50,364 nucleotides of DNA. Origin: Corynebacterium sp. (GTDB taxonomy: Bacteria > Actinomycetota > Actinomycetes > Mycobacteriales > Mycobacteriaceae). The position numbers and the translations under genes are program-made. Numbering within the stretch: position 1 is the stretch's first letter; the number at the start of each line of letters is the position of its first letter. The notes beneath the pieces are model-generated. The model was not told the DNA's origin, ran no database searches, and saw nothing but the letters and a program-made list of their open reading frames with translations. Positions 24,214 through 33,200 of this stretch are shown here, piece by piece. The stretch spans positions 1 to 50,364 of the forward strand of contig NZ_JASLIP010000011.1 in the NCBI RefSeq assembly GCF_030152825.1, written 5' to 3'.

Positions 24214-24702
24214 CTATTGACGTACCTGAACGATGATGTCGACCTCCACCGGGGACCCCAGCGGCAGCTCTGCAACACCAACGGCGGCGCGGGCATGCTG
24301 GCCAGCGTCGCCGAAAATCTCGCCGAGGATATCGCTCGCGCCGTTGACGACGCCAGGCTGGCCGCCGAAGCCGGTGGCGGAGGCGACGTAGCCCGTGACC
24401 TTCACGATGCGTTCGATGTTCTCCAGACCGACCTCTGCGGCCGCGGCCGCCACGGCGTTGAGCACGGCGATGCGAGCCAGCTCGTAGGCCTCTTCCGGGC
24501 TGACCTGGGCTCCCGTGTGGGTGCCGATCTCGCCGACGAGGCCGAGCTTCGGCAGCTCACCGTTGACGAACGGCAGCTGGCCGGAGGTGTAGACGACGTC
24601 GCCACAGCGGACGGCGGGGACGTACGACGCGACGGCGGCCGCAACGGGCGGCAGCTCGATACCGAGCTCGTCGAGACGGGCTGGAACCTGAGACTTGGCC
24701 AT
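24214..24702 (-). CDS. RidA/YjgF-family protein
   Basis: Protein of 162 residues in the RidA (enamine/imine deaminase) superfamily, with the family pattern of YTSGQLP, an internal GASDILGEIFGDAGQHARAAVGVAELPLGSPVEVDI stretch and conserved Gly/Pro positions. The catalytic Arg region (QHARAAVGVAELP) is present. It is longer than the roughly 130-residue classic RidA and corresponds to Rv3678c (recalled). Start ATG 24702 lies 2 bp after the DUF4177 stop, so the two are coupled. Removing reactive enamines from PLP enzyme chemistry is the family role; direct evidence for this paralog is lacking. Confidence 0.85.
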   Translation of the reverse strand: MAKSQVPARLDELGIELPPVAAAVASYVPAVRCGDVVYTSGQLPFVNGELPKLGLVGEIGTHTGAQVSPEEAYELARIAVLNAVAAAAAEVGLENIERIVKVTGYVASATGFGGQPGVVNGASDILGEIFGDAGQHARAAVGVAELPLGSPVEVDIIVQVRQ

Positions 24703-24704
24703 GA

Positions 24705-24860
24705 TTAGTCCAGCTCTCGCTTCATGTAGGCGACGTGCTGCTCGCCAGTCGGACCTGGCAGGACGGAGACGAGCTCCCACCCATCCTGGCCCCAGTTATC
24801 GAGGATCTGCTTGGTCGCGTGGGTGAGCAGTGGCACGGTGACATATTCCCATTTCTTCAT
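24705..24860 (-). CDS. Small DUF4177 protein (Rv3678A-like)
   Basis: My reverse-strand translation gives 51 residues starting MKKWEYVTVPLLTH and containing NWGQDGWELVSVLPG, the hallmark of DUF4177. Function unknown. The start is set at ATG 24860: TATGCT sits exactly 7 bases upstream and fits a leaderless mRNA, while the in-frame ATG at 24872 (adding MLEG) would overlap that hexamer. The stop is 2 bp before ridA, which makes this the first gene of the operon DUF4177 - ridA - metallo-hydrolase. Confidence 0.85.
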   Translation of the reverse strand: MKKWEYVTVPLLTHATKQILDNWGQDGWELVSVLPGPTGEQHVAYMKRELD

Positions 24861-24867
24861 GCCCTCG

Positions 24868-24873
24868 AGCATA
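24868..24873 (-). promoter_or_regulatory. -10 hexamer TATGCT for leaderless DUF4177-ridA operon
   Basis: Minus strand: TATGCT, 7 bases (CGAGGGC), ATG 24860. Confidence 0.5.
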
Positions 24874-24920
24874 GCGATCGCGCGCGAGTTATGGAGAGGA
24901 CGAGCTGGGGCTATAGACAG

Positions 24921-24953
24921 AAAAATCCCCGGCCGGGGAGGTTTTAGAACCTC
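24921..24953 (-). terminator. Intrinsic terminator of whcA
   Basis: Minus strand: hairpin GAGGTT-CTAA-AACCTC, then CCCCGGCCGGGG, then ATTTTT. It lies about 90 bp after the whcA stop. Confidence 0.8.
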
Positions 24954-25041
24954 ACCGTCGGGGGAGCTGCAGGCACATCGGTTAGCTTCCAGCTACTGCG
25001 AAATTAAAGACGGGCCGGGGTGTGGCCCTACTGAGCGGGGC

Positions 25042-25425
25042 TTAGGCCTGCCCCTCAGCCTCGCGCTGCGCAGCGGCAGCCTCGAGCTGGCCGGCGAAAA
25101 AGTCGGCCCAGTCGGTGACGTCCGGGCGGCGGCGCAGCAGGGCGCGGCGCTGACGCTCCGTCATGCCACCCCAGACACCGAACTCCACCTTGTTATCAAG
25201 GGCATCGGCGCGGCACTGCAGAACGACGGGGCAGTGACGGCAGATAGCGACAGCCTTGCGCTGCGCGGCACCCTTCACAAAGAGTTCTTCTGGATCCACG
25301 TTGCGGCAGTGCGCGTGGGTAATCCATTCACCGCGGTTCTTGAAAGACTCGCGGGTCGTCAGCTGCTTCACGGTCTGACGCACGGGCTTTGCTGCTGGTC
25401 GGGACTGGGAGCTGAATTCAGCCAT
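25042..25425 (-). CDS. whcA: WhiB-family iron-sulfur regulator (WhcA/WhiB4-like)
   Basis: Redox-sensing transcription factor of 127 residues. Four cluster-binding cysteines C40, C62, C65, C71 and the GVWGG turn (83-87) followed by the basic tail RQRRALLRRRP are all intact. By position next to ridA/DUF4177 and the PBP gene it is the ortholog of M. tuberculosis WhiB4 and C. glutamicum WhcA, a negative regulator of the oxidative stress response (recalled). Start ATG 25425 has GGAGGCGAAG upstream; the longer open frame upstream is not protein-like. It is preceded by a long gene-free region. Confidence 0.9.
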   Translation of the reverse strand: MAEFSSQSRPAAKPVRQTVKQLTTRESFKNRGEWITHAHCRNVDPEELFVKGAAQRKAVAICRHCPVVLQCRADALDNKVEFGVWGGMTERQRRALLRRRPDVTDWADFFAGQLEAAAAQREAEGQA

Positions 25426-25754
25426 TCTTCGCCTCCAAGCTGGATCTAACGTTCTTCGTTGCGATGTTCTTTGGGGAACTGATGTGCTTGCTCTTTCCTC
25501 AGCGATCAACAGGATGTGTTGCATAGCCTGCTGAAGCATTGCCCAGAATGTTACGGGGATCACATTTTGGATGTCTAATGCATCACAACGCCGGGGGTAC
25601 TTAAGTGAGGAAAAATTTTTCATAGGCCACGCACCGCTATCACAACTCGCGCAAACATCCTCGACAGAGCACGGGAGCGGACCGTGCACATGGCGCGAAA
25701 ATAGGTCGCGGCCGGTTTATGCACGTCAGGACAGAGCTTTCTTGAAATACCTTT

Positions 25755-25778
25755 AAAATGTGATGCGTCCCACATTTT
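25755..25778. promoter_or_regulatory. Candidate GlxR operator
   Basis: TGTGATGCGTCCCACA (25759-25774) matches the corynebacterial GlxR consensus TGTGA-N6-TCACA at 9 of 10 defined positions. It is the core of a perfect inverted repeat AAAATGTG-N8-CACATTTT. Located 334 bp upstream of whcA and 212 bp upstream of the PBP start. Confidence 0.6.
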
Positions 25779-25972
25779 CTGCCGGGCGTGCCCGCACGTG
25801 ATAATTGTCCCCGAAAAGCCTGAAGAATATCGTCGGATAATTCTTTCCCCAAAACTAGCTCTGGCGGGGGTAGTGAGCCCCTACCCCACCGCACGGTCCC
25901 CAGCCGCAGCTTGTGATCTCACAATGCAACCGCGGGTGCTTTAGCCACGCTAAGGGCGTCCCGTGCGTCGAC

Positions 25973-25978
25973 TAATGT
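25973..25978 (+). promoter_or_regulatory. -10 hexamer TAATGT for leaderless PBP gene
   Basis: TAATGT, 7 bases (GTGTCGC), GTG 25986. An in-frame GTG at 25977 overlaps the hexamer and would not be in such a transcript. Confidence 0.55.
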
Positions 25979-25985
25979 GTGTCGC

Positions 25986-28130
25986 GTGGAGAAGAACAAC
26001 GAGCAAGACACGGCAGCTTCCGACCGCGCCCGGCCCAGACCGGCCCTTCAGCTGATCGGCGCGACGCTCGGTATCGCCATGCTCCTTGCCCTGGGAATGC
26101 TCCCCTTCGCCGGCCTTGGCGGTGCAGTGGTGAACTCCTCCGCGAACACGATGAACGCCAACTTCGCGGATATCGAGACCAAAAAGTCCCTGCCACAAGC
26201 CAGCACGGTTCTGGACCGCGAGGGCAACACCATCGCCTGGATCTACGACCAACGGCGCTTCGACGTCCCGGCGGACAAGATCTCTTCCGCGATGAAGGAG
26301 TCCATCGTCGCTATCGAGGACCGGCGCTTCTACGAACACAACGGGGTGGATCTGCGTGGTTCGGCCCGCGCGCTCGCAGCCAACCTCTCCAGCGGCGGGG
26401 TGGCTGAGGGCGCCTCGACCCTCAATCAGCAGTACATCAAGAACTACCTGTGGCTGATCAGCGCCAAGAATGACGACGAGCGCGCCGCCGCCACCGAAAC
26501 CAGCCTGGCTCGCAAGCTGCGGGAGATGAAGCTCGCGGGTGATCTCGACGAACGCTTCTCCAAGGACGAGATCCTCACCCGCTACCTCAACCTCATCTCC
26601 TTCGGCCGCGGCGCCTACGGGGTCGAGGCCGCCGCCCGCACCTACTTCGACCACTCCGCCGAGAAGCTGACGGACGCCGAGGCTGCACTCCTCGCCGGGG
26701 TCGTCCAGTCCACCTCCGCGCTCGACCCGTGGGATAACCCGGACGCCGCGCTGACCCGCCGCAACCAGGTTCTCCAATCGCGCGTCGATAACGGTTCCCT
26801 CACCCAGGAACAGGCCGATAACGCGGCCGCCGAGCCACTGGGAATCGCGGAGAAGCCCGCCGGTGAGCCCAATGGCTGCGTCGCCGCCGGGGATGATGGC
26901 TTCTTCTGCGACTACGCCCTGAACTGGCTCGAGGAGAAGGGCTTTAACCACGAAAAGATCGCCCGCGGCGGGTACACCATCACCACCACCCTGGACCCGG
27001 CCGCACAGCAGCACGCTGTGCAATCCGCCCGGAGCAATGTGGCCCCCGGCCAGCCCGGGGTCTCCGAGGCCCTGAGCTTCATTGCGCCAACGGAGGACTC
27101 CCACGAGGTCATCGCGATGGCGTCCTCCCGGAAATACGGGCTGGACCAGGAGAATCACGAGACCGTCCTGCCGCTGCCGCACTCCCTCCAGGGGCACGGC
27201 GCGGGCTCGGTCTTCAAGATCTTCGCCGCCGCTGCCGCCATCGAGAAGGGCATGGGGCTGGAGACCAAGCTGAATGTTCCGCCCCGGGTGGAGGTCGACG
27301 GCCTCGGCAACGGCGGTGCTGCTGGCTGCCCGCCGGGCAAGTACTGCGTCGAGAATGTCGGCCCCTATAAGCCTTCGATGACGCTGAAGGAGGCGCTGGC
27401 GACCTCCCCGAACACTCCCTTCATCTCGATGCTGCAGGATGTGGGCCTGGAACGCACCGTTGATCTGGCCGTGATACTGGGGCTGCGCAGCTACGCGAAG
27501 GAGGGCACCTCCGGGGATAAGTCCATCGCGCAGCGCATTAAAGAGGAAAAGACCGGTTCCTTCGTACTCGGCCCCACCCCGGTGGACCCGCTGGAGCTAA
27601 CGAATGTCGGCGCCACGCTCGCGGACCAGGGCCGTTGGTGCGAGCCCTCTCCCATCTCCTCGATGACGGACGCCTCGGGGAAGAAGGTGGACATCCCCCG
27701 CGAGGACTGCGAGAAGGTGCTCAACCCGGCCGTGGCTAATGCGCTGGCCAATGGCATGGCGGGTGACGTATCGAATGGCACCGCCGCGGATGCTGCCCGC
27801 GCCACCGGCTGGAGCGGCCCGATCTCCGCGAAGACCGGCACCACCGAGACCAGCAATTCCGCGGCCTTCCTGGGCTTCACCCAGAACGTCGCCGGCAGCA
27901 GCTATATCTTCAACGATTCCGGCACCGCCTCCAGCCTGTGCACCTCCCCGGTTCGCCAGTGCGGGTCCGGCAACCTCTACGGCGGCAATGAGCCCGCCCG
28001 GAGCTTCTTCACCGCCGCCGGCCCGATCGCGGACTCCTACGGTGGCAAGAAGCTGCCGCCCGTGCGGCAGAAGCAAAAGAAGGGCACCGGCGAGCTCGCC
28101 GACGGTGGGGCGGCAGCCGCCCGGCGCTAG
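25986..28130 (+). CDS. Class A penicillin-binding protein (PonA2-like, without PASTA domain)
   Basis: Bifunctional peptidoglycan synthase of 714 residues. A membrane anchor (about residues 20-45) is followed by the GT51 transglycosylase domain with catalytic E111 (AIEDRRFYEHNGVD) and the EGASTLNQQ motif, then the transpeptidase domain with S408-VFK, S474-PN, and K616-TG. All active-site motifs are intact. The C-terminus is short and charged (ending GTGELADGGAAAARR); there is no PASTA domain, unlike mycobacterial PonA2 at the same locus (recalled). Start GTG 25986 follows from the leaderless promoter. Confidence 0.93.
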   Translation: MEKNNEQDTAASDRARPRPALQLIGATLGIAMLLALGMLPFAGLGGAVVNSSANTMNANFADIETKKSLPQASTVLDREGNTIAWIYDQRRFDVPADKISSAMKESIVAIEDRRFYEHNGVDLRGSARALAANLSSGGVAEGASTLNQQYIKNYLWLISAKNDDERAAATETSLARKLREMKLAGDLDERFSKDEILTRYLNLISFGRGAYGVEAAARTYFDHSAEKLTDAEAALLAGVVQSTSALDPWDNPDAALTRRNQVLQSRVDNGSLTQEQADNAAAEPLGIAEKPAGEPNGCVAAGDDGFFCDYALNWLEEKGFNHEKIARGGYTITTTLDPAAQQHAVQSARSNVAPGQPGVSEALSFIAPTEDSHEVIAMASSRKYGLDQENHETVLPLPHSLQGHGAGSVFKIFAAAAAIEKGMGLETKLNVPPRVEVDGLGNGGAAGCPPGKYCVENVGPYKPSMTLKEALATSPNTPFISMLQDVGLERTVDLAVILGLRSYAKEGTSGDKSIAQRIKEEKTGSFVLGPTPVDPLELTNVGATLADQGRWCEPSPISSMTDASGKKVDIPREDCEKVLNPAVANALANGMAGDVSNGTAADAARATGWSGPISAKTGTTETSNSAAFLGFTQNVAGSSYIFNDSGTASSLCTSPVRQCGSGNLYGGNEPARSFFTAAGPIADSYGGKKLPPVRQKQKKGTGELADGGAAAARR

Positions 28131-28252
28131 CCGGGGCTAGACCGGGCTGGTCCGGGACTGGCCCCGGGGCCTGACGCTCACCCGGGGACCGAGCGGTAGC
28201 TGGAGACGGCCGGCTAGAGCGGGCGGGAGGGCCACGACCGGCGAGCGGTGGA

Positions 28253-28258
28253 TAGACT
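28253..28258 (+). promoter_or_regulatory. -10 hexamer TAGACT for leaderless phosphoesterase gene
   Basis: TAGACT, 7 bases (TAAGCCC), GTG 28266. No Shine-Dalgarno sequence. Confidence 0.55.
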
Positions 28259-28265
28259 TAAGCCC

Positions 28266-29339
28266 GTGTTGAAACGCAAGACCTCGAAGTTCCGTGCCCA
28301 CCTGCCCCAGCTGCCGTGGGTAGCGGGGAAGCCGAACGCCCCGCTGGGGGTTGACGTCCTAAAGAAAAAGGCAGGGAACGGCAACCGCACCGCATCTCGC
28401 CTGGTCCGGGTGATCGGCGCTGGGGTGGCGGGGCTCGCCGCGGCGGGAGCCGGCGTGCTGCTCGCGGCGAACCGCGAGATTCGGCAGTTCGAGCTGAAGG
28501 AAGTCACCGTCCCGCTGCTGGAACCGGGCACGCTGCCCTCGCACTGGGATTCACTGCGCATCCTGCACGTCTCTGACCTGCACATGCTGGCAGCTCAGCG
28601 ACTAAAGCAGTCGTGGGTCGCGGGCCTCATCGAGCTCGACCCGGACCTGGTGGTGAACACGGGCGATAACCTCGGCGAGCACGAGGCAGTGCCGGGCGTA
28701 CTGCGCGCGTTGGGCCCGCTTTTTGAGCGCCCGGGCGTGTTCGTCTTCGGCAGCAATGACTACTTCGCGCCGAAGCCGGTGAACCCTTTCGTCTACCTGC
28801 TCGGCAAGAAGCGCAAGCCCTCGCGCGTGCAGTTGCCGTGGCGCGGGATGCGCGCGGCCTTCCTCGAGCACGGTTGGCAGGACGCCACCCACGCCCGCCT
28901 GGAGTTCCCACTGAGCACCGATGCGCCGGTGGGCAGCGGGGAGCCGAAGATGATCCGGCTCGCGATCACCGGTGTGGACGACCCCCACCACGACCTGGCG
29001 GATTACTCGCAGGTGGCGGGCGCGCCGAACACGGATGCGGACTTGAGCATCGGACTGTCCCACTCCCCCGAACCGGCGGTGCTGGACCAATTCGCGGCCG
29101 ATGGCTACCAGCTGGTGCTCTCCGGCCACACGCACGGCGGGCAGCTGTGCCTGCCGGGGAGCCGGGCGATCGTGACGAATTGCGGCATCGACCGCTCCCG
29201 CGCGCAAGGCTTGTCCCGGTGGACGGAACGGACGTGGCTGCACGTGACGAACGGCCTGGGGAACTCGAAGTACGTACCCTTCCGGATTTTCTGCCGTCCA
29301 TCCGCGACCCTCATCCACGTGGTGGAGCGGTCGGACTAG
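28266..29339 (+). CDS. Membrane-anchored calcineurin-like metallophosphoesterase
   Basis: Metallophosphoesterase of 357 residues, in the YkuE/Rv3683 group. Metal-binding motifs: HVSDLHM (near residue 99-105), NTGDNLG, GSNDY in place of the more usual GNHD, and SGHTHGGQLCLPG. A hydrophobic stretch at about residues 42-60 (VIGAGVAGLAAAGAGVLLAA) precedes the domain and suggests a membrane anchor. The substrate is unknown. The upstream in-frame GTG at 28248 is before the -10 hexamer, so GTG 28266 is preferred. Follows the PBP gene by 135 bp. Confidence 0.88.
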   Translation: MLKRKTSKFRAHLPQLPWVAGKPNAPLGVDVLKKKAGNGNRTASRLVRVIGAGVAGLAAAGAGVLLAANREIRQFELKEVTVPLLEPGTLPSHWDSLRILHVSDLHMLAAQRLKQSWVAGLIELDPDLVVNTGDNLGEHEAVPGVLRALGPLFERPGVFVFGSNDYFAPKPVNPFVYLLGKKRKPSRVQLPWRGMRAAFLEHGWQDATHARLEFPLSTDAPVGSGEPKMIRLAITGVDDPHHDLADYSQVAGAPNTDADLSIGLSHSPEPAVLDQFAADGYQLVLSGHTHGGQLCLPGSRAIVTNCGIDRSRAQGLSRWTERTWLHVTNGLGNSKYVPFRIFCRPSATLIHVVERSD

Positions 29340-29404
29340 CGGGTACGACCTGCGTTCTTAACCCTTAACCCCACCCCGGTTTTTCTCTTCCGGGGATCAC
29401 GCGT

Positions 29405-29410
29405 TATAGT
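29405..29410 (+). promoter_or_regulatory. -10 hexamer TATAGT for tRNA-Pro
   Basis: TATAGT about 65 bases before the tRNA 5' end; expected start near 29417. No good -35 seen. Confidence 0.4.
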
Positions 29411-29474
29411 AAGGAACCGTTGCGGAGATCTTCCGACCGGATCAGCCGGCAGGAAAGCCCCCGCAGCCCATGAC

Positions 29475-29548
29475 CGGGATATGGCGCAGTTTGGTAGCGC
29501 ACCTCGTTCGGGACGAGGGGGTCGCAGGTTCAAATCCTGTTATCCCGA
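29475..29548 (+). tRNA. tRNA-Pro(CGG)
   Basis: 74-nt cloverleaf: acceptor CGGGATA/TATCCCG with discriminator A, D-arm GCGC/GCGC, anticodon stem CCTCG/CGAGG with loop TTCGGGA and anticodon CGG at 29509-29511, T-arm GCAGG-TTCAAAT-CCTGT. The 3' CCA is not encoded. Reads proline CCG codons. Confidence 0.96.
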
Positions 29549-29560
29549 CAAGTTAATGAA

Positions 29561-29590
29561 AGCCCTGGCCTTCCGGCCAGGGCTTTTTCT
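29561..29590 (+). terminator. Intrinsic terminator after tRNA-Pro
   Basis: Hairpin AGCCCTGGCC-TTCC-GGCCAGGGCT followed by TTTTTCTT. Confidence 0.92.
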
Positions 29591-29865
29591 TATCCATGTG
29601 GCTTCCGCGCATCCGCACCATCCGGTCCGCATACCGTCTCATCAACACACAGCGCCGCACTCGGCACCCCGCCAAGATCCAACTTCTTGATTCCAAGATA
29701 CGCGCCGATCAATAACAGGTAGGGAACCAGCATTGCCGCGACGCCGACGAGCACGTCCTTCAATGCGGGTCGCACGCTCAACGGATCGGAGTGGGCAACG
29801 TCGTCAGCAAGCTTCACCGAGCGTTCAGCTTCAGTAGCGGTCGTATAGGAGTCTTCGGCATTCAT
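29590..29865 (-). CDS. Hypothetical small membrane protein
   Basis: Possible protein of 91 residues: an acidic, polar N-terminus (about 40 residues), one hydrophobic helix (VLVGVAAMLVPYLLLIGAYLGI), and a short tail with two cysteines. I do not recognise a family. The stop abuts the tRNA terminator, and neither a clear Shine-Dalgarno sequence nor a -10 hexamer at the leaderless distance is seen. Low confidence that it is expressed, but the helix and length are plausible. Confidence 0.45.
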   Translation of the reverse strand: MNAEDSYTTATEAERSVKLADDVAHSDPLSVRPALKDVLVGVAAMLVPYLLLIGAYLGIKKLDLGGVPSAALCVDETVCGPDGADARKPHG

Positions 29866-30273
29866 CGCGACCAAGGTCTCAATGAAAGCCGCGACTCATT
29901 CGACTGGCACAACAACAGCTGAGCCCCCAGCTCTACCGTTCGCGTGACAGATGTGGCAGGTGTGACAAAAGTGCCGAAAGGGGCCTCGTGTTGGATCTCA
30001 CAACCTGGCTGATAGACTAAGAAAGTCGCATAACTGCTATCCGCATCACATTGTGACGTTCGAGCCTCCGGGTTTCTCCGTATAGCGCGCCGTCACCGCG
30101 AGCCGCGCCGCAGGAAAGCAACCGATGCCCGCGCGCCACAACAGCCACCGGACAACGCAGGTCTGTGCGTTAGACCTTTTGCACGCCGCGCCTCCAGGGT
30201 CCGCGACCAGCAGCCGCTGGCTCCGGGTCGCCCGGAGCCGCTGACCGAATCCTTAGTTGGGGTGTTTTAGCAC
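29866..30273. other. Promoter and long leader of the mrp operon
   Basis: About 400 bp without a recognisable gene. A sigma-70-type promoter (29991-30018) predicts a leader of roughly 250 bases, which contains a perfect 9-bp hairpin GGCTCCGGG-TCG-CCCGGAGCC (30219-30239) 35 bases before the first start codon. I do not recognise a known riboswitch. Confidence 0.5.
29991..30018 (+). promoter_or_regulatory. Promoter of the mrp operon
   Basis: -35 TTGGAT (29991-29996), 16-bp spacer, -10 TAGACT (30013-30018). Expected start near 30025. Confidence 0.6.
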
Positions 30274-33200
30274 GTGGCTCTGCTCGCGATCCCAGCCACC
30301 GTTGCGGTGGCCCTCGTTCTAGTTCCACTGCTGGTCAAAGTTCTCGACCGCAACGCGGGCTGGCCACTAGCAATCACCTTCGTCGCGCTGGCGGGGTACG
30401 TCCTCAAGCACGCGCGCGTCCCAATGGAGGGCGGTGCGCACCGCTGGTCAGCCACCTGGATCGAAGGCGCGTTGCCCACCTCCGCCGCACACCCCGAGGG
30501 CGGGGACATTACCTTCGGGCTGACGATGGATGCGCTCAGCCTCTTCTTCACGCTGCTTGCCCTGCTCATCGGCGCGATCGTGTTCATCTATTCCACGCGC
30601 TACCTGCACCCAGGCGAGAAGATCCTCAGCTTCTACCTGCTGATGACCGCCTTTATGCTCGCGGTGCTGTTGCTGGTTTTGGCTAGCGACGTTGCCCTGC
30701 TGTTCATCGGCTGGGAGCTCGTCTCGCTGGCTTCATTCTTCCTCATCGCCCGCTCCGGCAGCTCTGGCCAGGCTGGTGCCACCCGAACCCTGATCCTAAC
30801 CTTCGTCGGTGGGCTCTTTCTCATCGCCGCGCTGGGCATCATGGTCGGAGTGACTGGTTCCACCCAGTTGGCCGACATCCTCGCGAACCCGAGCTGGGGC
30901 AATAACGCGGTGCTCACGGGCGTGACCGCCGTGCTGATCGCGATGGCGGGCTTCTCCAAGGCTGCGCAGATCCCCTTCCACTTCTGGCTGCCGGAGGCCA
31001 TGGCCGCGGACACCCCCGTTTCCGCGTTTCTGCACGCCGCAGCGGTCGTGAAGGCGGGTGTCTATTTGCTGCTGCGCTTCTCGGGCATCTTCACCGGGAC
31101 GATGATCTGGCACTACACGCTGATCATCATCGGCATGGTCACCGCCCTCATGGCGGCACTGTTCGCCATGCAGAAGACGGACCTGAAGAAGCTCACCGCG
31201 TATTCCACGGTCTCCCAGCTCGGCTGGATCGTGGCCACCATCGGCGTGGGCACCCCCTTCGCCATCACCGCGGCAATCGTGCACACCGCGGCGCACGCGC
31301 TCTTCAAGTCCTCCCTATTCATGCTGGTCGGCGTGGTCGACCACCAGGCGGGCTCCCGCGATACCCGACGCCTGGGCTCGCTGTGGCGCCGCATGCCCTT
31401 CACCTTCTGGTCCGCAGTCATCGCCGCCGGCTCCATGGCCGCGATCCCGCCGACCCTGGGCTTTGTCTCTAAGGAGGGCATGCTCACCGCCTTCCAGGAG
31501 GCACCGTTCTCCCAGGCCGGCGTCTGGGTGCTGCTAGCAGTCGCTGGTATCGGTGCCCTGGCGACGTTCATGTACTCCGCCCGCTACGTCTTCGGCGCCT
31601 TCGTCGATGGCAAGACGGACGAGTCCGAGACCCGCGAGGCCCCGGTTAGCCTTTGGCTCCCCGCCGCCCTGCCGGGCCTGCTCTCCCTGCCCGCCGTCTT
31701 CTTCCTGGCCTGGCCGGAGAGCTGGATGGATAACATCGCCGTGGCCACCGGCGTGGGCGAGGCGCACACGCACCTGGCGATGTGGCACGGGGTGAACGCC
31801 CCGCTCGTGATCTCCGTGATCGTGATGGTGCTGGGCGTGATCGGCATCTTCCAACGCAAGGCCATCTTCCACTGGTTCCAGCACCAGCCGCTCGGCCCCC
31901 TCACCGGTGCGGAGATCATCCACCTGGTTACGGAGTGGATGATCCGCTTCGGCCGGGTGGTCGCCACCCCAGCCAACTCCATGGCCGCCAACCGCCACGT
32001 GTTCTGGATCCTGGCGATGTTCATCACCCTGGGCCTGTTCAGCCTGATCGGGCCGGGTCGCCTGCACGGTCTCGGTGAACTGCCAGCCCGCATGGAGGGC
32101 GCGGACCGCGTCACCGACCTGATTGGCCTGCTCATCATCGGCGCAGCACTCATCGCCCTGCTCGCTACCCGCTCGCGCCTGGCCTCCGTCGTACTCGTCG
32201 GCATGGTCGGCGTGGGTGTCTCCTTCATGATGCTCACCCTCGGTGCCCCCGATGTCGCCCAGACGAACCTGCTGGTCGAGCTGTGCGTCACCGTCATCAT
32301 GATGCTGGTGGTTCGCCACCAGCCGCGCCTGTACCTGCGCGAGGGCGAGAATCGCGCCCGCTTTGCCACCATGATTGCCACCGTCGTGGGCCTGGTGACT
32401 TTCTTCGGCGTCTGGCTGCTGCAGAGCCGCCACCCACGCCCGGAGCTCGCGGAGTGGTACCTGGAGAACACCCAGGACGCCACCGGCGCGGACAACGTCG
32501 TCGCCGCGATCCTCGTGGAATTCCGTGGCTACGATACGTTGGGCGAGCTGATCGTCCTCGGCATGGCGGGCATCGTCATCGCTGCGATCATCTCCTCCAT
32601 GCCGCGCTCCCCGAAGCCGGGCTACGGCCCGGGCTCGACCTCCGAGGCATTCCGCGCACCGGGCCAGACCCGCTTCCCGGATGTCCACAAGGTCCCGGAG
32701 CTCGCACCGTTCTACTCCAAGAACCTGCGCTCCACCCACCTGAACTCGATCCTCCCGCGCATGACACTGTACCCGCTGATCCCGATCGTGGTCATCCTCT
32801 CGCTGATCACCTTCTGGCGCGGCCACAACGCCCCGGGCGGTGGCTTCCTCGCGGCCCTCGTCGCGGCCTGTGGCCTGTTCTTCTGGTACCTCGCGCAGTC
32901 CCGCGCACGGAAGCTGGGCTCCGACAACCTGGGCTACACGCTCATCGGTATCGGCATGCTACTGGCCCTGTGCACCGGCCTGCTGGGCTTCCTGCAAGGC
33001 TCCTACCTGGCGCCACTGCACGGCACGTTCCTGGGACAGCATCTGACGACCTCGCTGCTCTTCGACGGCGGCATCTACTTCGCCGTCTTCGGGCTCATCG
33101 TCGTAGTCATCAACCAGCTTGGTGGCCGCGACCGCCCCGGTAACCAGTACGCGCGCGCAAACCTGGATCGTTACATTCCGGCCAAGATGCACCCAGCCTC

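Larger units (their letters stand above)
25426..25985. other. 560-bp divergent regulatory region between whcA and the PBP gene
   Basis: AT-richer than its surroundings. It holds a GlxR-type operator at 25759-25774, a short near-palindrome TTGTGA-TC-TCACAA at 25912-25925, the PBP -10 hexamer at 25973-25978, and for whcA a possible -10 TAACAT around 25547-25552 (minus) that would give a leader over 100 bases long. Reading frames here lack start signals and protein-like composition; I call no gene. Confidence 0.6.

Noticed and set aside
25640..25894. 84-codon open frame on the minus strand between whcA and the PBP gene
   Set aside because: No ribosome-binding site or leaderless -10, Cys/Arg/Pro-rich with no family character, and it covers the GlxR operator region.
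25912..25925. TTGTGA-TC-TCACAA as a GlxR operator
   Set aside because: The half sites are right but the spacer is 2 instead of 6 bases; left as an unassigned near-palindrome.
30026..30273. c-di-AMP (ydaO-type) riboswitch in the mrp leader, suggested by the word ACCGAATCC
   Set aside because: In known examples that word is near the 5' end of the aptamer; here only about 20 bases follow before the start codon, and the other conserved segments are missing.
31534..32826. 430-codon open frame antisense to mrpA
   Set aside because: Composition is His/Asp/Gln/Arg-rich as expected for the complement of a membrane protein gene; no start signal.
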